Of a stretch of 32,945 nt of DNA, positions 8,678 to 15,374 are shown one piece after another. The position numbers and the translations under genes are program-made. Location of the stretch: contig CAIZPE010000233.1 of NCBI GenBank assembly GCA_903934795.1, positions 1 to 32,945 of the forward strand, written 5' to 3'. A model generated the notes under the pieces. That model worked only from the letters and a program-made list of their open reading frames with translations, made no database searches and had not been told where the DNA came from. Origin of the DNA: an uncultured bacterium (lineage in GTDB: Bacteria; Pseudomonadota; Gammaproteobacteria; Burkholderiales; Burkholderiaceae_E). Each line of letters opens with the position of its first letter. The stretch's first letter is position 1.

Positions 8678-10261
8678 TCAGAGCAGGCCGTCGATCGGCA
8701 GCCAGGACAGCACCCGGGCGCCCAGGCGTCGCAGCAGCGGCGCGCCGGGTTCGCGCTCATGCACCTGCTGCGTGCCATCGGCCCGGGTCTCCAGCCACTG
8801 CAGCGTTCCCTCGCGCGACAGGCTCACCCGCCAGGTGGCCGCCGTCATGTCCCGGGTGATGGCCTCGGCCAGCGCACGGGTGAGCACCGGGCTGTCCACG
8901 GTGAGCCCCATCTCGGTGTTCAGACGGGCCGAGCGGGGATCGAGGTTGAACGAGCCCACGAAAAGGCGCTCCCCGTCCACCAGAAAGGTCTTGCCGTGCA
9001 GGCTGGCTGCCGAGGACGCCCCCAGGCGGACATTCCAGGGCAGCCTGGGCAGGCGGACCTGGGCCACGGCATCGGGCTTGAGTTCATGCAGCTCGATGCC
9101 CGCGGCCAGCAGCGCACGACGGTGCCGGGCATAGCCGGCATGCACCGCCATCACATCGGTGGCGGCCAGCGAGTTGGTGATGATGCGCACCGCCACGCCC
9201 CGACGGGCGAGTTCCACCAGATGCCTCACCCCTTCCTCGCCAGGCACGAAGTAGGGCGAGACCAGATCGAGGCTGCGGCGGGCGCTGCTCAGCCAGCGGC
9301 CGAGCGGCTCGAGCATGCGGCCGGTGGCAGCACCCCCGGCTGGCACCGGCTCGAGTTTGGCCGGCGTGTCGGACAGCACCGCTGCCGGAGCCCACTGCAG
9401 CGGGCCATCACCGCCGAGCGGCGCGCCCAGCCAGGGCGAGCGCTGCAGCTCGGCAAGCAGACGCGCCACCTCGGGCAGCCTGCCGGGATCGTCGAGCAGC
9501 CGCGCGAGGCCGGCGAGTTCGGTCGCCTCGACCGGCGGCAGCAGCCCGCCGAGCGGGTAGGCCCAGCGGCTGTTCCAGAAGGCATCGAAGTGGCCCGCGG
9601 TGGCGCGCGCGACCGGGCCCAGCGCGATGAGATCGAGGTCGGCGAAGAGCAGATCGGCATCCACGCCGTAATAGACATCACCGATGTTGCGCCCGCCCAC
9701 GATCGTGGCCAGGCTGTCGGCGGTGAACGACTTGTTGTGCATGCGCTGATTGAGCCGCTGGAAGTCGGTCAGGTAGCCCAGGGCCTTGAAGCCGCGCTGC
9801 GCGAAGGGATTGAACAGGCGCACCTCCACCCCGGGCTGGGTGGACGCAGCCTGCAGCCAGGCATCCATGCCATCGCTGCCGTTGTCATCGAGGAGCAGTC
9901 GCACACGCACGCCACGCTGCGCGGCCCGGCGCAGCTCGTGCAGCAGCAGCAGCCCGGAGGCGTCGGGCCGCCAGATGTAGACCTGCACATCCAGCGCGCG
10001 CTGCGCGGTGCGGGCAAGCAGCACCCGGCTGGCCAGGGCCTGGGTGGGGTCGCGCAGCAGAGCCACACCACTCAGCGTGGCATCGCCACCCGGCGGTGCG
10101 TAGGCCCTGGCCAGGGCGCTGTCGGCCCCGGCGATCAGATGGGTGCTCGGCTCGCGCTCGGGCAGGGGCGGCAGACGATGGGCGCAGCCCGACAGCGCAA
10201 GCCAGGCGCACAGCGCGGCGGCCAGCCACAGCCCGCGACGCAGGACCCGACGGCCCGTCAT
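8678..10261 (-). CDS. Lipoprotein phospholipase D / cardiolipin synthase-like enzyme
   Basis: Encodes 527 residues. The signal peptide ends in a lipobox (LSGC, Cys26), so the enzyme should be lipid-anchored in the envelope. Two HKD motifs define the PLD superfamily: HNKSFTAD (His175, Lys177, Asp182) followed by GGRNIG, and HGKTFLVD (His422, Lys424, Asp429) followed by GSFNLDPRS. This is the ClsC-like layout, so it may condense phosphatidylglycerol and a second lipid into cardiolipin, or act as a phospholipase or transferase. Two middle stretches, about residues 225-300, are less conserved. The start at 10261 overlaps the stop of the DUF3047 gene as ATGA, giving translational coupling; a longer upstream extension of the frame would run through that gene and lacks a signal peptide. 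Confidence 0.9.
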   Translation of the reverse strand: MTGRRVLRRGLWLAAALCAWLALSGCAHRLPPLPEREPSTHLIAGADSALARAYAPPGGDATLSGVALLRDPTQALASRVLLARTAQRALDVQVYIWRPDASGLLLLHELRRAAQRGVRVRLLLDDNGSDGMDAWLQAASTQPGVEVRLFNPFAQRGFKALGYLTDFQRLNQRMHNKSFTADSLATIVGGRNIGDVYYGVDADLLFADLDLIALGPVARATAGHFDAFWNSRWAYPLGGLLPPVEATELAGLARLLDDPGRLPEVARLLAELQRSPWLGAPLGGDGPLQWAPAAVLSDTPAKLEPVPAGGAATGRMLEPLGRWLSSARRSLDLVSPYFVPGEEGVRHLVELARRGVAVRIITNSLAATDVMAVHAGYARHRRALLAAGIELHELKPDAVAQVRLPRLPWNVRLGASSAASLHGKTFLVDGERLFVGSFNLDPRSARLNTEMGLTVDSPVLTRALAEAITRDMTAATWRVSLSREGTLQWLETRADGTQQVHEREPGAPLLRRLGARVLSWLPIDGLL

Positions 10262-11001
10262 GTCGGCCCGCACTCGAAGGCGAACCCCGCGTACAGGCCG
10301 TCGGCCTTCTCGCCGGTGTTGTCGGTGTCGGTCATCACCGCCACGGCCACCACCGGGCCGGGCGCCACGCCAAACGCGCGCCGATAGTCCTCGCGCAGGT
10401 TGCGGCGCACCTCGTGCCACTTGCCCAGACCCTCATTGCCCGACTGCACGACCAGCATCTTGATCTGGCGGGTGTGGGTGGAATCGATCAGGGTCTCGGG
10501 CGCCTCGCGGCTGCCCCAGATGTACATCAGCGCGGCATAGGGCGGCGGGCGGCCGGTCATGGTCTGCGCGAGCTTGCGCTGCGCGCGCTCGGCCATCGGC
10601 AGCTTCGAGGCATCCCCATCGAAGGCCACCACCACCCGCAGCGGCGCATCCTCGCGGGCGCGGTCGGCGTTGTCGGCACCGGGCACCAGGGCATCGGTCT
10701 TCCACGACCACCGCAGCCAGGTGGCGGCAGACCGGGCCGGCTGGAAGCCCGCGCCGTAGAGCGAGGCCGCGCCGTCGGCGTGGGCCTGCAGCACCCGGCG
10801 GCCATCCTGCGTGAGCAGCTGGTAGCGGGTGTCCTTCTTGAGCTTGGACAGCGGCGCATGGCCCCAGGCGGTGGCGCCGCCCTCGAAGGGCAAGGGGCGC
10901 GGGGCGCAACCCTTGGTCTGCGCCGATGCCGCGCCGGCCAGACACATCAGCGTGCCGAGAATCCCGGCGCGCGTCCATCGACGGATGACTGGACTGCCCA
11001 T
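10258..11001 (-). CDS. DUF3047 family periplasmic protein
   Basis: Encodes 247 residues. The start at 11001 has AGGGA seven bases upstream and gives a clean signal peptide, RRWTRAGILGTLMCLAGAASA, broken here as RRWTRAGILG and LMCLAGAASA, with cleavage expected after Ala27. The mature part has the features I associate with DUF3047: WLRWSWKTDAL, EDAPLRVVVAFDGD, ALMYIWGS and a late AVAVMTDTDNTGE. Function is unknown; the fold is probably beta-rich and periplasmic. It is the first gene of a two-gene operon, with its stop inside the ATGA start of the PLD-like lipoprotein, so the two probably work together at the membrane. It is divergent from the SRPBCC gene across 103 bp. Confidence 0.82.
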   Translation of the reverse strand: MGSPVIRRWTRAGILGTLMCLAGAASAQTKGCAPRPLPFEGGATAWGHAPLSKLKKDTRYQLLTQDGRRVLQAHADGAASLYGAGFQPARSAATWLRWSWKTDALVPGADNADRAREDAPLRVVVAFDGDASKLPMAERAQRKLAQTMTGRPPPYAALMYIWGSREAPETLIDSTHTRQIKMLVVQSGNEGLGKWHEVRRNLREDYRRAFGVAPGPVVAVAVMTDTDNTGEKADGLYAGFAFECGPT

Positions 11002-11092
11002 GTCACGATCCCTGGGAGGAAACCGGCGCACTGTACCGCGGGAGCCCATGCCGCGACACCGTGCGGGCTCGCTGACGACGATGACCAATGGG

Positions 11093-11098
11093 TAGACT
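11093..11098 (+). promoter_or_regulatory. Candidate -10 box TAGACT for the SRPBCC gene
   Basis: TAGACT ends six bases before the ATG at 11105, so transcription would begin at or next to the A of the start codon. No ribosome site is present. A CTGACG at 11072-11077 could be a weak -35 with a short spacer of 15. Confidence 0.45.
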
Positions 11099-11104
11099 GC
11101 ACCA

Positions 11105-11605
11105 ATGACCGCTTCCTCGACCGATTCCGACCTCACCCTGCGGCTGGTCCGCGACGTGCCGATCAGCCCGGCGCAATGCTTCGCAGGCTGGACGGTGCCG
11201 GAGCTGCTCATGCCCTGGTTCTGCCCGCGCCCCTGGCGGGTGGTGGCCTGCACCCTTGACCCCAGACCGGGCGGCGCCTTCTGCACCACCATGCAATCCC
11301 CGGAAGGCGAGACGCAGCCCGAGGGTGTCGGCTGCTATCTCGCGGTGGAAGCGCCCCATCGGCTGGTGTGGACCAACCTGCTCGGGCCGGGCTACAAGCC
11401 GCAGGCCATCAGCCATCCCGGCTTCGGCTTTGTCTGCGAGCTGCGCTTCGATCCTCTCCCCGACGGCGGCACGCGCCATCAGGCTCAGGTGCACCATGTG
11501 GACGCCGCGGGCCGCAACGCCCACGCGGCCATGGGGTTCGAGCAGGGCTGGGCTGCTGCGCTGGAACAGCTGGTGGCCCTGGTGCAGCAAGCCGCGGCGG
11601 CTTGA
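11105..11605 (+). CDS. SRPBCC / AHSA1-like domain protein
   Basis: Encodes 166 residues, the usual length for a single START-like ligand-binding fold. Family marks are the early RLVRDVPISPAQCFAGWT, the PWFCPRPWRV segment, PGGAFCTTMQSPEG, GCYLAVEAPHRLVWTNL and a C-terminal amphipathic helix with GFEQGWAAALEQLVALV. Such proteins form a hydrophobic cavity and bind small lipophilic ligands; most bacterial members have no proven function. There is no signal peptide, so it is cytosolic. It appears to be a single-gene unit: the TAGACT box directly before the ATG suggests a leaderless mRNA, and a strong hairpin with a T-run lies 71 bases after the stop. Confidence 0.85.
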   Translation: MTASSTDSDLTLRLVRDVPISPAQCFAGWTVPELLMPWFCPRPWRVVACTLDPRPGGAFCTTMQSPEGETQPEGVGCYLAVEAPHRLVWTNLLGPGYKPQAISHPGFGFVCELRFDPLPDGGTRHQAQVHHVDAAGRNAHAAMGFEQGWAAALEQLVALVQQAAAA

Positions 11606-11674
11606 ACCGCGGATGCCCACTGCCCGACGGCAAGCCACCGCGGGCATGGGACGCGCCCTTGGCAGTGACGGAGG

Positions 11675-11708
11675 AAAAAAAGCCCAACCGGTGAGGGTTG
11701 GGCTTTTT
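11675..11708. terminator. Bidirectional intrinsic terminator between the SRPBCC gene and tRNA-Ala
   Basis: A perfect 13-bp stem, AAAAAGCCCAACC (11677-11689) and GGTTGGGCTTTTT (11696-11708), encloses the loop GGTGAG. It ends in five T on the plus strand and in seven T on the minus strand (the A-run from 11675), so it can stop transcription from both sides. It lies 7 bases beyond the tRNA 3' end. Confidence 0.92.
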
Positions 11709-11714
11709 GGGAAG

Positions 11715-11790
<76 letters not shown>

Positions 11791-11800
11791 GAAGCCTGTA

Positions 11801-11809
11801 AGAATAGCA
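11801..11809 (-). promoter_or_regulatory. Extended -10 promoter for tRNA-Ala
   Basis: On the minus strand the sequence reads TGCTATTCT, an extended -10 (TGC) plus TATTCT, placed so that transcription would begin about four bases before the mature tRNA 5' end at 11790. I see no good -35 hexamer at 17 bases; an extended -10 can compensate. Confidence 0.65.
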
Positions 11810-11814
11810 CAGGT

Positions 11815-11842
11815 CAGCGAGCCGCACGACGCGGCTCGGCTG
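11815..11842. repeat. Long inverted repeat upstream of the tRNA-Ala promoter
   Basis: CAGC-GAGCCGC (11815-11825) pairs with GCGGCTC-g-GCTG (11831-11842) around the loop ACGAC, 11 pairs with a single bulged G. It covers the place where a -35 element and upstream contacts of the tRNA promoter would be. It could be an operator or a 5' hairpin for the hydrolase mRNA on the other strand. Confidence 0.45.
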
Positions 11843-11995
11843 GCGACGCGGGCACAGTCCCTGGCCCCGGCCGCCGCGGTTTGACGCCCCGCCTCGCCGC
11901 TGGAATGCTCTGGCCAAGCCCGTTCCCGCCGCTCGCCCTCCCCGCTTCCTGCCGCTTGCCCCTCCCGCGCGGCGCCATCCCGCCAGGACCCCGCC

Positions 11996-12847
11996 ATGCC
12001 GGACTTGACCGAAGACTTCTGCAACCGCGAGTACAACAACCGCGCGATGATCCCCGACTTTGCCGACTACCTGGTGCGGTGGTCGGCCCAGGCCGCGCAG
12101 GCCCGCGCCGCGCATGCGCACCTCGCCGGGCTGCGCTACGGCAGCCACGAGAAGGAGACCCTCGATCTTTTCCCCGCGGCCGGCGGCCACAGCCCGCTGA
12201 TGGTGTTCATCCACGGCGGCTACTGGCGCAGCCTCGACAAGGACGACTTCTCCTGGGTGGCGCCCGCCTTCCTTGCGCGGGGCATCAGCGTGGCGGTGCT
12301 CAACTACGCGCTGGCCCCGGCGGTGAGCCTCGAGACCATCACCCGCCAGGTGCTGCGGGCGCTGGAATGGCTCTACCGGAATGCCGGCAGCCACGGCATC
12401 GACCCGGCGCGCATCGTCGTGAGCGGTCATTCCGCCGGCGGCCATCTCTGCGCCATGAGCCTGGCCGCCCTGTGGCCAGCCTGGGATCCGGATCTGCCCG
12501 CCGACCTGGTCAAGGGCGGCGTGGCGGTCAGCGGGCTCTACGACCTGGAGCCGATCCGACTGGCGAGCTTCCTGAATGTCGACCTGAAGCTCGACGCGCG
12601 CAGCGTGGCCCGGCTCTCGCCGGCCTGGATGCCGCCGGCCTCGCGCGCGCCGCTGATCACCGCGGTGGGCGGCCTGGAGAGCAGCGAGTTCAAGCGTCAG
12701 AACGCGCTGCTGGGCGCGCGCTGGCGGGCCAACCTGCGCGCCGATGTGCCCATGCCGGGCTGTCATCACCTGTCGGTGATCGAGGGCCTGGCCACGCCGG
12801 GCAATCCGCTGTTCGAGGCCAGCGCGGCGCTTTGCCTGGGCGCCTGA
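11996..12847 (+). CDS. Alpha/beta hydrolase, arylformamidase-like
   Basis: Encodes 283 residues, with AGGA seven bases before the ATG. The start DFCNREYNNRAMIPDF is typical of a family that includes kynurenine formamidase-like and carboxylesterase-like enzymes. The oxyanion motif HGGYW lies at 73-77, the nucleophile elbow GHSAGG at 144-149 (Ser146), and the acid is probably Glu228 in GGLESSEF, with His258 in GCHHLS. It is cytosolic, with no signal peptide. By family it would hydrolyse N-formylkynurenine or another small ester or amide, but no kynurenine pathway gene is nearby, so the substrate is open. It converges with the FAD oxidase gene, 13 bp away. Confidence 0.88.
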   Translation: MPDLTEDFCNREYNNRAMIPDFADYLVRWSAQAAQARAAHAHLAGLRYGSHEKETLDLFPAAGGHSPLMVFIHGGYWRSLDKDDFSWVAPAFLARGISVAVLNYALAPAVSLETITRQVLRALEWLYRNAGSHGIDPARIVVSGHSAGGHLCAMSLAALWPAWDPDLPADLVKGGVAVSGLYDLEPIRLASFLNVDLKLDARSVARLSPAWMPPASRAPLITAVGGLESSEFKRQNALLGARWRANLRADVPMPGCHHLSVIEGLATPGNPLFEASAALCLGA

Positions 12848-12863
12848 GGGTCACACGCCCTCA
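12845..12863. repeat. Hairpin whose arms contain the stop codons of two convergent genes
   Basis: TGAGGG (12845-12850) and CCCTCA (12858-12863) are perfect arms around TCACACG. The first three bases are the hydrolase stop codon and the last three, on the other strand, are the oxidase stop codon. No T-run follows on either side. Confidence 0.5.
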
Positions 12864-13991
12864 GCCGATGCCCTCGCGGGCCGGCGACAGCGCTGCGGCC
12901 TGCACACCGTGCGCCAGCAGCGCCTCGGGCACCGGCCGACCGAGCGCCAGGGCCGCGCACAGCTGCCCCATGGCCGCGCAGGTCTGGATGCCGTAGCCGC
13001 CCTGTGCCGCCACCCAGAGAAAGCCCGGCGCATCGGCACGCGCGCCGGCCACCAGTTCGCCGTCGGCCACGAAGGAGCGCAGGCCCGCCCAGACCCGGGC
13101 AGGACGGCGGATGGCGAGCGTGGTGGCCTGCTCGAGCCGGTCGATCGCCAGCGCGATGTCGAGTTCCTCGGCCTGCACATCCTGCGGCGGCACCGGGTCG
13201 GCATTGGCCGGCGAGGCGAGCAGCTGGCCGGCGTCGGGCTTGAAGTACCAGCTCTCGTCGAGATCGGTGACCATCGGCCAGGCGGCGCAATCCAGGCCCG
13301 GCGGCGGGGCGAACACGAAGGCCGATCGCCGGCAGGGCTGCAAGCCGATCGGCGACAGACCGGCCAGCATGCCAATGCGATCCGCCCAGGCTCCCGCGGC
13401 ATTGAGCACCCGGCGCGCGCGCCATTGACGGCCATCGGCCACCCGCACCCGCCAGCCTTCGCCCTCGCGTGAGATGCCCGTCACCTCGGCCCGGCACTTC
13501 AGCTCACCGCCGGCGCGGCGCAGCCCGCGCAGGAAACCCTGGTGCAGGCCGTGCACATCGATGTCACAGGAACCCGGCTCGTGGATGGCAAAGCCGGTGC
13601 GCTGCGGCCTCAGCACGCTCACCGCGGCCAGCGCCTGCTCGGGGCGCCACCAGTCCACCGCACCCTGCGCGGCCAGTTCCCGGTGGAGCGCGGCAAGCGC
13701 CTCGTCCTGGCCGGGCCGCCCCACGATCAGGGTGCCGCGCGGACTGAGCACCGGCTGATCGCAGAACCCTGCCGGCGGGTGCATGAGGAAGTCCCGGCTC
13801 GCCCGCGAAAGCGCCCGCACCTGCGCCGGCCCGTAGGTCTCGGAGAACAGCGCCGCCGAGCGGCCGGTGCTGTGGTAGCCGGGCTGGTCTTCTCGCTCGA
13901 GCACCAGGGTGCGGCCATGGGGCGCCAGCCACCAGGCCACGGAAGCGCCGGCGATGCCGGCGCCGATCACCAGGAAATCCACATCGGTCAT
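12861..13991 (-). CDS. FAD-dependent amino-acid oxidase-like protein (DAO family)
   Basis: Encodes 376 residues. The N-terminal Rossmann motif VIGAGIAGASVAWWLAPHG (Gly10, Gly12, Gly15) and LVLERE bind the ADP part of FAD; GYHSTGRSAALF is the usual second FAD motif in the DAO/DadA/glycine-oxidase group. LNAAGAWADRIG and the C-terminal AAQGGYGIQTCAAMGQL complete the family pattern. Expected chemistry is oxidative deamination or demethylation of an amino acid or related amine; the substrate is not readable. AGGGG lies six bases before the ATG. A strong terminator for minus-strand transcripts stands only 50 bp upstream, so transcription must start in that short space or pass through the terminator. 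Confidence 0.88.
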   Translation of the reverse strand: MTDVDFLVIGAGIAGASVAWWLAPHGRTLVLEREDQPGYHSTGRSAALFSETYGPAQVRALSRASRDFLMHPPAGFCDQPVLSPRGTLIVGRPGQDEALAALHRELAAQGAVDWWRPEQALAAVSVLRPQRTGFAIHEPGSCDIDVHGLHQGFLRGLRRAGGELKCRAEVTGISREGEGWRVRVADGRQWRARRVLNAAGAWADRIGMLAGLSPIGLQPCRRSAFVFAPPPGLDCAAWPMVTDLDESWYFKPDAGQLLASPANADPVPPQDVQAEELDIALAIDRLEQATTLAIRRPARVWAGLRSFVADGELVAGARADAPGFLWVAAQGGYGIQTCAAMGQLCAALALGRPVPEALLAHGVQAAALSPAREGIG

Positions 13992-14040
13992 CGGTATCCC
14001 CTGCCCGGGCCCCGCCCGTCAGCGCGACGGCGGACCCGGA

Positions 14041-14072
14041 AAAGAAAAAAGGCGCGCATTGCTGCGCGCCTC
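14041..14072 (-). terminator. Strong intrinsic terminator on the minus strand, downstream of lptG
   Basis: Read on the minus strand, AGGCGCGC and GCGCGCCT form a perfect 8-bp stem around AGCAAT (14051-14072), followed by six T, a C and four T (14051 down to 14041). It ends either lptF-lptG read-through or the candidate small RNA described here. Confidence 0.9.
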
Positions 14073-14143
14073 GAAAAGGGCAGTCTCGCTGCCTCTCCTC
14101 CTCCTCCTCGAATCCGGGTGAGCGGGCTTGCCGTCACCGATTG
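14045..14143 (-). ncRNA. Candidate small RNA, or 5' leader of the FAD oxidase gene, about 100 nt
   Basis: Seen on the minus strand: a promoter-like pair at 14150-14178, then about 100 bases containing a purine tract rich in GGAG (14094-14110), a small hairpin GGCAG-CGAGA-CTGCC (14080-14094) and the strong U-tract terminator (14041-14072). Nothing here looks coding: a 61-codon frame through the region reads across the terminator and has no sensible composition. The purine tract resembles Shine-Dalgarno sequence and would be exposed between structured parts. Alternatives are a long 3' UTR of lptG or an attenuator leader for the downstream oxidase gene. I do not recognise an Rfam-type family. 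Confidence 0.45.
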
Positions 14144-14149
14144 GCCGCG

Positions 14150-14178
14150 ATCCTAACCGGTCTCGCGGTATTCGTCCA
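14150..14178 (-). promoter_or_regulatory. Candidate sigma-70 promoter in the lptG-oxidase gap
   Basis: On the minus strand TGGACG (14173-14178) and TAGGAT (14150-14155) stand exactly 17 bases apart; each matches four of six consensus positions. Transcription would start near 14143. Confidence 0.45.
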
Positions 14179-14182
14179 TGAA

Positions 14183-14199
14183 ATTTCGATTCCCGAAAT
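14183..14199. promoter_or_regulatory. Operator-like dyad upstream of the candidate promoter
   Basis: ATTTCG-ATTCC-CGAAAT is a perfect 6-5-6 inverted repeat, AT-rich compared with its surroundings. Its near edge is four bases upstream of the proposed -35, a usual place for an activator or repressor. It is not followed by a T-run. Confidence 0.4.
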
Positions 14200-14219
14200 G
14201 ACAACCATTGATCCGCCGG

Positions 14220-15365
14220 TCAGCGTGCCCGATCGGCCCAGACCAGCATCCCGAGCCCCAGCGCCAGAGCGAAGAGGCTGGGCATGCCGGTGGCCAGCCA
14301 TGGTGGCCAGGTGTTGAGCAGACCGAGATGGGAGAACAGACCGTTCATGAAATGGAACGCCACACCCAGCATGATCCCGGCGAAGACGCGCAGACCGATG
14401 CCCCCGGCGCGCACCTGCAGGTAGGCGAAGGGCAGCGCCAGCACCAGCATCACGATCACCGCCAGCGGATAAAGCAGCTTCTTCCAGAGCGCGATCTGAT
14501 AAAGATCGCTGCGCTGCTGGTTGTCCTCGAGGTGGCGGATGTACTGGAACAGGGCCAGCGCCGACATCCGCTCCGGCATGAGGGCCAGCACCCCGAGGAG
14601 CTCGGGGCTGAGCTCGCTCTCCCAGACCATGTCCGCAGCCGTGCTTCTTACCGCCCGCAGCGCGGCGATCTCGCCGGCGGCCTGCACCGGCTGGAAGCGG
14701 GTCAGGGTCACCTGCTGCAGCCGCCAGCGACCCGGCGCCTCGAAGCGCGCGCCAGCGGCATCGATCAGGGCCAGCAGGCGGAACTGATCGTCGAATTCGA
14801 AGACATGCACCGCCCGCAGGCTGGTGTCGGCGCGCATCTCGGCGATGTTCACGAAGCGCTGCCGGGTGACCTGCCCCGCCTCGTCGCGCAGGGTGTCTTT
14901 CACCCACAGGCCTGAACGCAGCTCGGCCCCGGCACCCGCCCCCGTGCCGGCCGACAGCGCCGAGAAGCGGATCTGGCGAGCCAGCCGGTCTGCCGGCGGC
15001 GCGGCCAGTTCACCCACCAGCGCCGTCACCAGCGCAAAGCCCCCGCCTACCGTGACCACCGCGGCCAGCGCCCGGCGTCGGCCCAGACCTGCGGCGCGCA
15101 TGGCGGTGAATTCCGAGCTCGCGGCAAACTGGGCCAGCGCATAGATCGCGCCGATCAGCGCGGCCACGGGCATGAGCTCGTAGATGCGGCTGGGCAGGCC
15201 AAGCAGCACCACCGCCACCGCGTGCTGAAGCTGGTAGACGCCGCGCCCGAGATCGTCGAGTTCGTTGACAAAGTCAAAGAATGCGAACAGGCCCAGGAAG
15301 CCGGCGAGCACGAACACCACCGCGCCGGTGATCGCCCGGGCCAGATAGCGGCGGATCAGGATCAT
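14220..15365 (-). CDS. lptG: LPS export ABC transporter permease LptG
   Basis: Encodes 381 residues. LptG pairs with LptF and the LptB ATPase to extract LPS from the inner membrane and push it onto the LptC-LptA bridge. The N-terminal RRYLARAITGAVVFVLAGF and ELMPVAALIGAIYALAQFAASSEFTAMRAAG, quoted in pieces as ELMPVAALIGAIYAL and SSEFTAMRAAG, are typical: the latter is the coupling region. Three N-terminal and three C-terminal TM segments flank a periplasmic beta-jellyroll domain (about 120-265). The C-terminal LPFAYLQVRAGGIGLRVFAG is the LptG signature. It lies 9 bp after lptF in the same operon. An Ala/Gly repeat (about 135-145) in the periplasmic domain is a minor insertion. Confidence 0.96.
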   Translation of the reverse strand: MILIRRYLARAITGAVVFVLAGFLGLFAFFDFVNELDDLGRGVYQLQHAVAVVLLGLPSRIYELMPVAALIGAIYALAQFAASSEFTAMRAAGLGRRRALAAVVTVGGGFALVTALVGELAAPPADRLARQIRFSALSAGTGAGAGAELRSGLWVKDTLRDEAGQVTRQRFVNIAEMRADTSLRAVHVFEFDDQFRLLALIDAAGARFEAPGRWRLQQVTLTRFQPVQAAGEIAALRAVRSTAADMVWESELSPELLGVLALMPERMSALALFQYIRHLEDNQQRSDLYQIALWKKLLYPLAVIVMLVLALPFAYLQVRAGGIGLRVFAGIMLGVAFHFMNGLFSHLGLLNTWPPWLATGMPSLFALALGLGMLVWADRAR

Positions 15366-15374
15366 GCCGCGCGC

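Noticed and set aside
14019-14204. 61-codon minus-strand frame through the lptG-oxidase gap
   Set aside because: It reads across the terminator and is dominated by Arg from the purine tract; no ribosome site or homology is seen.
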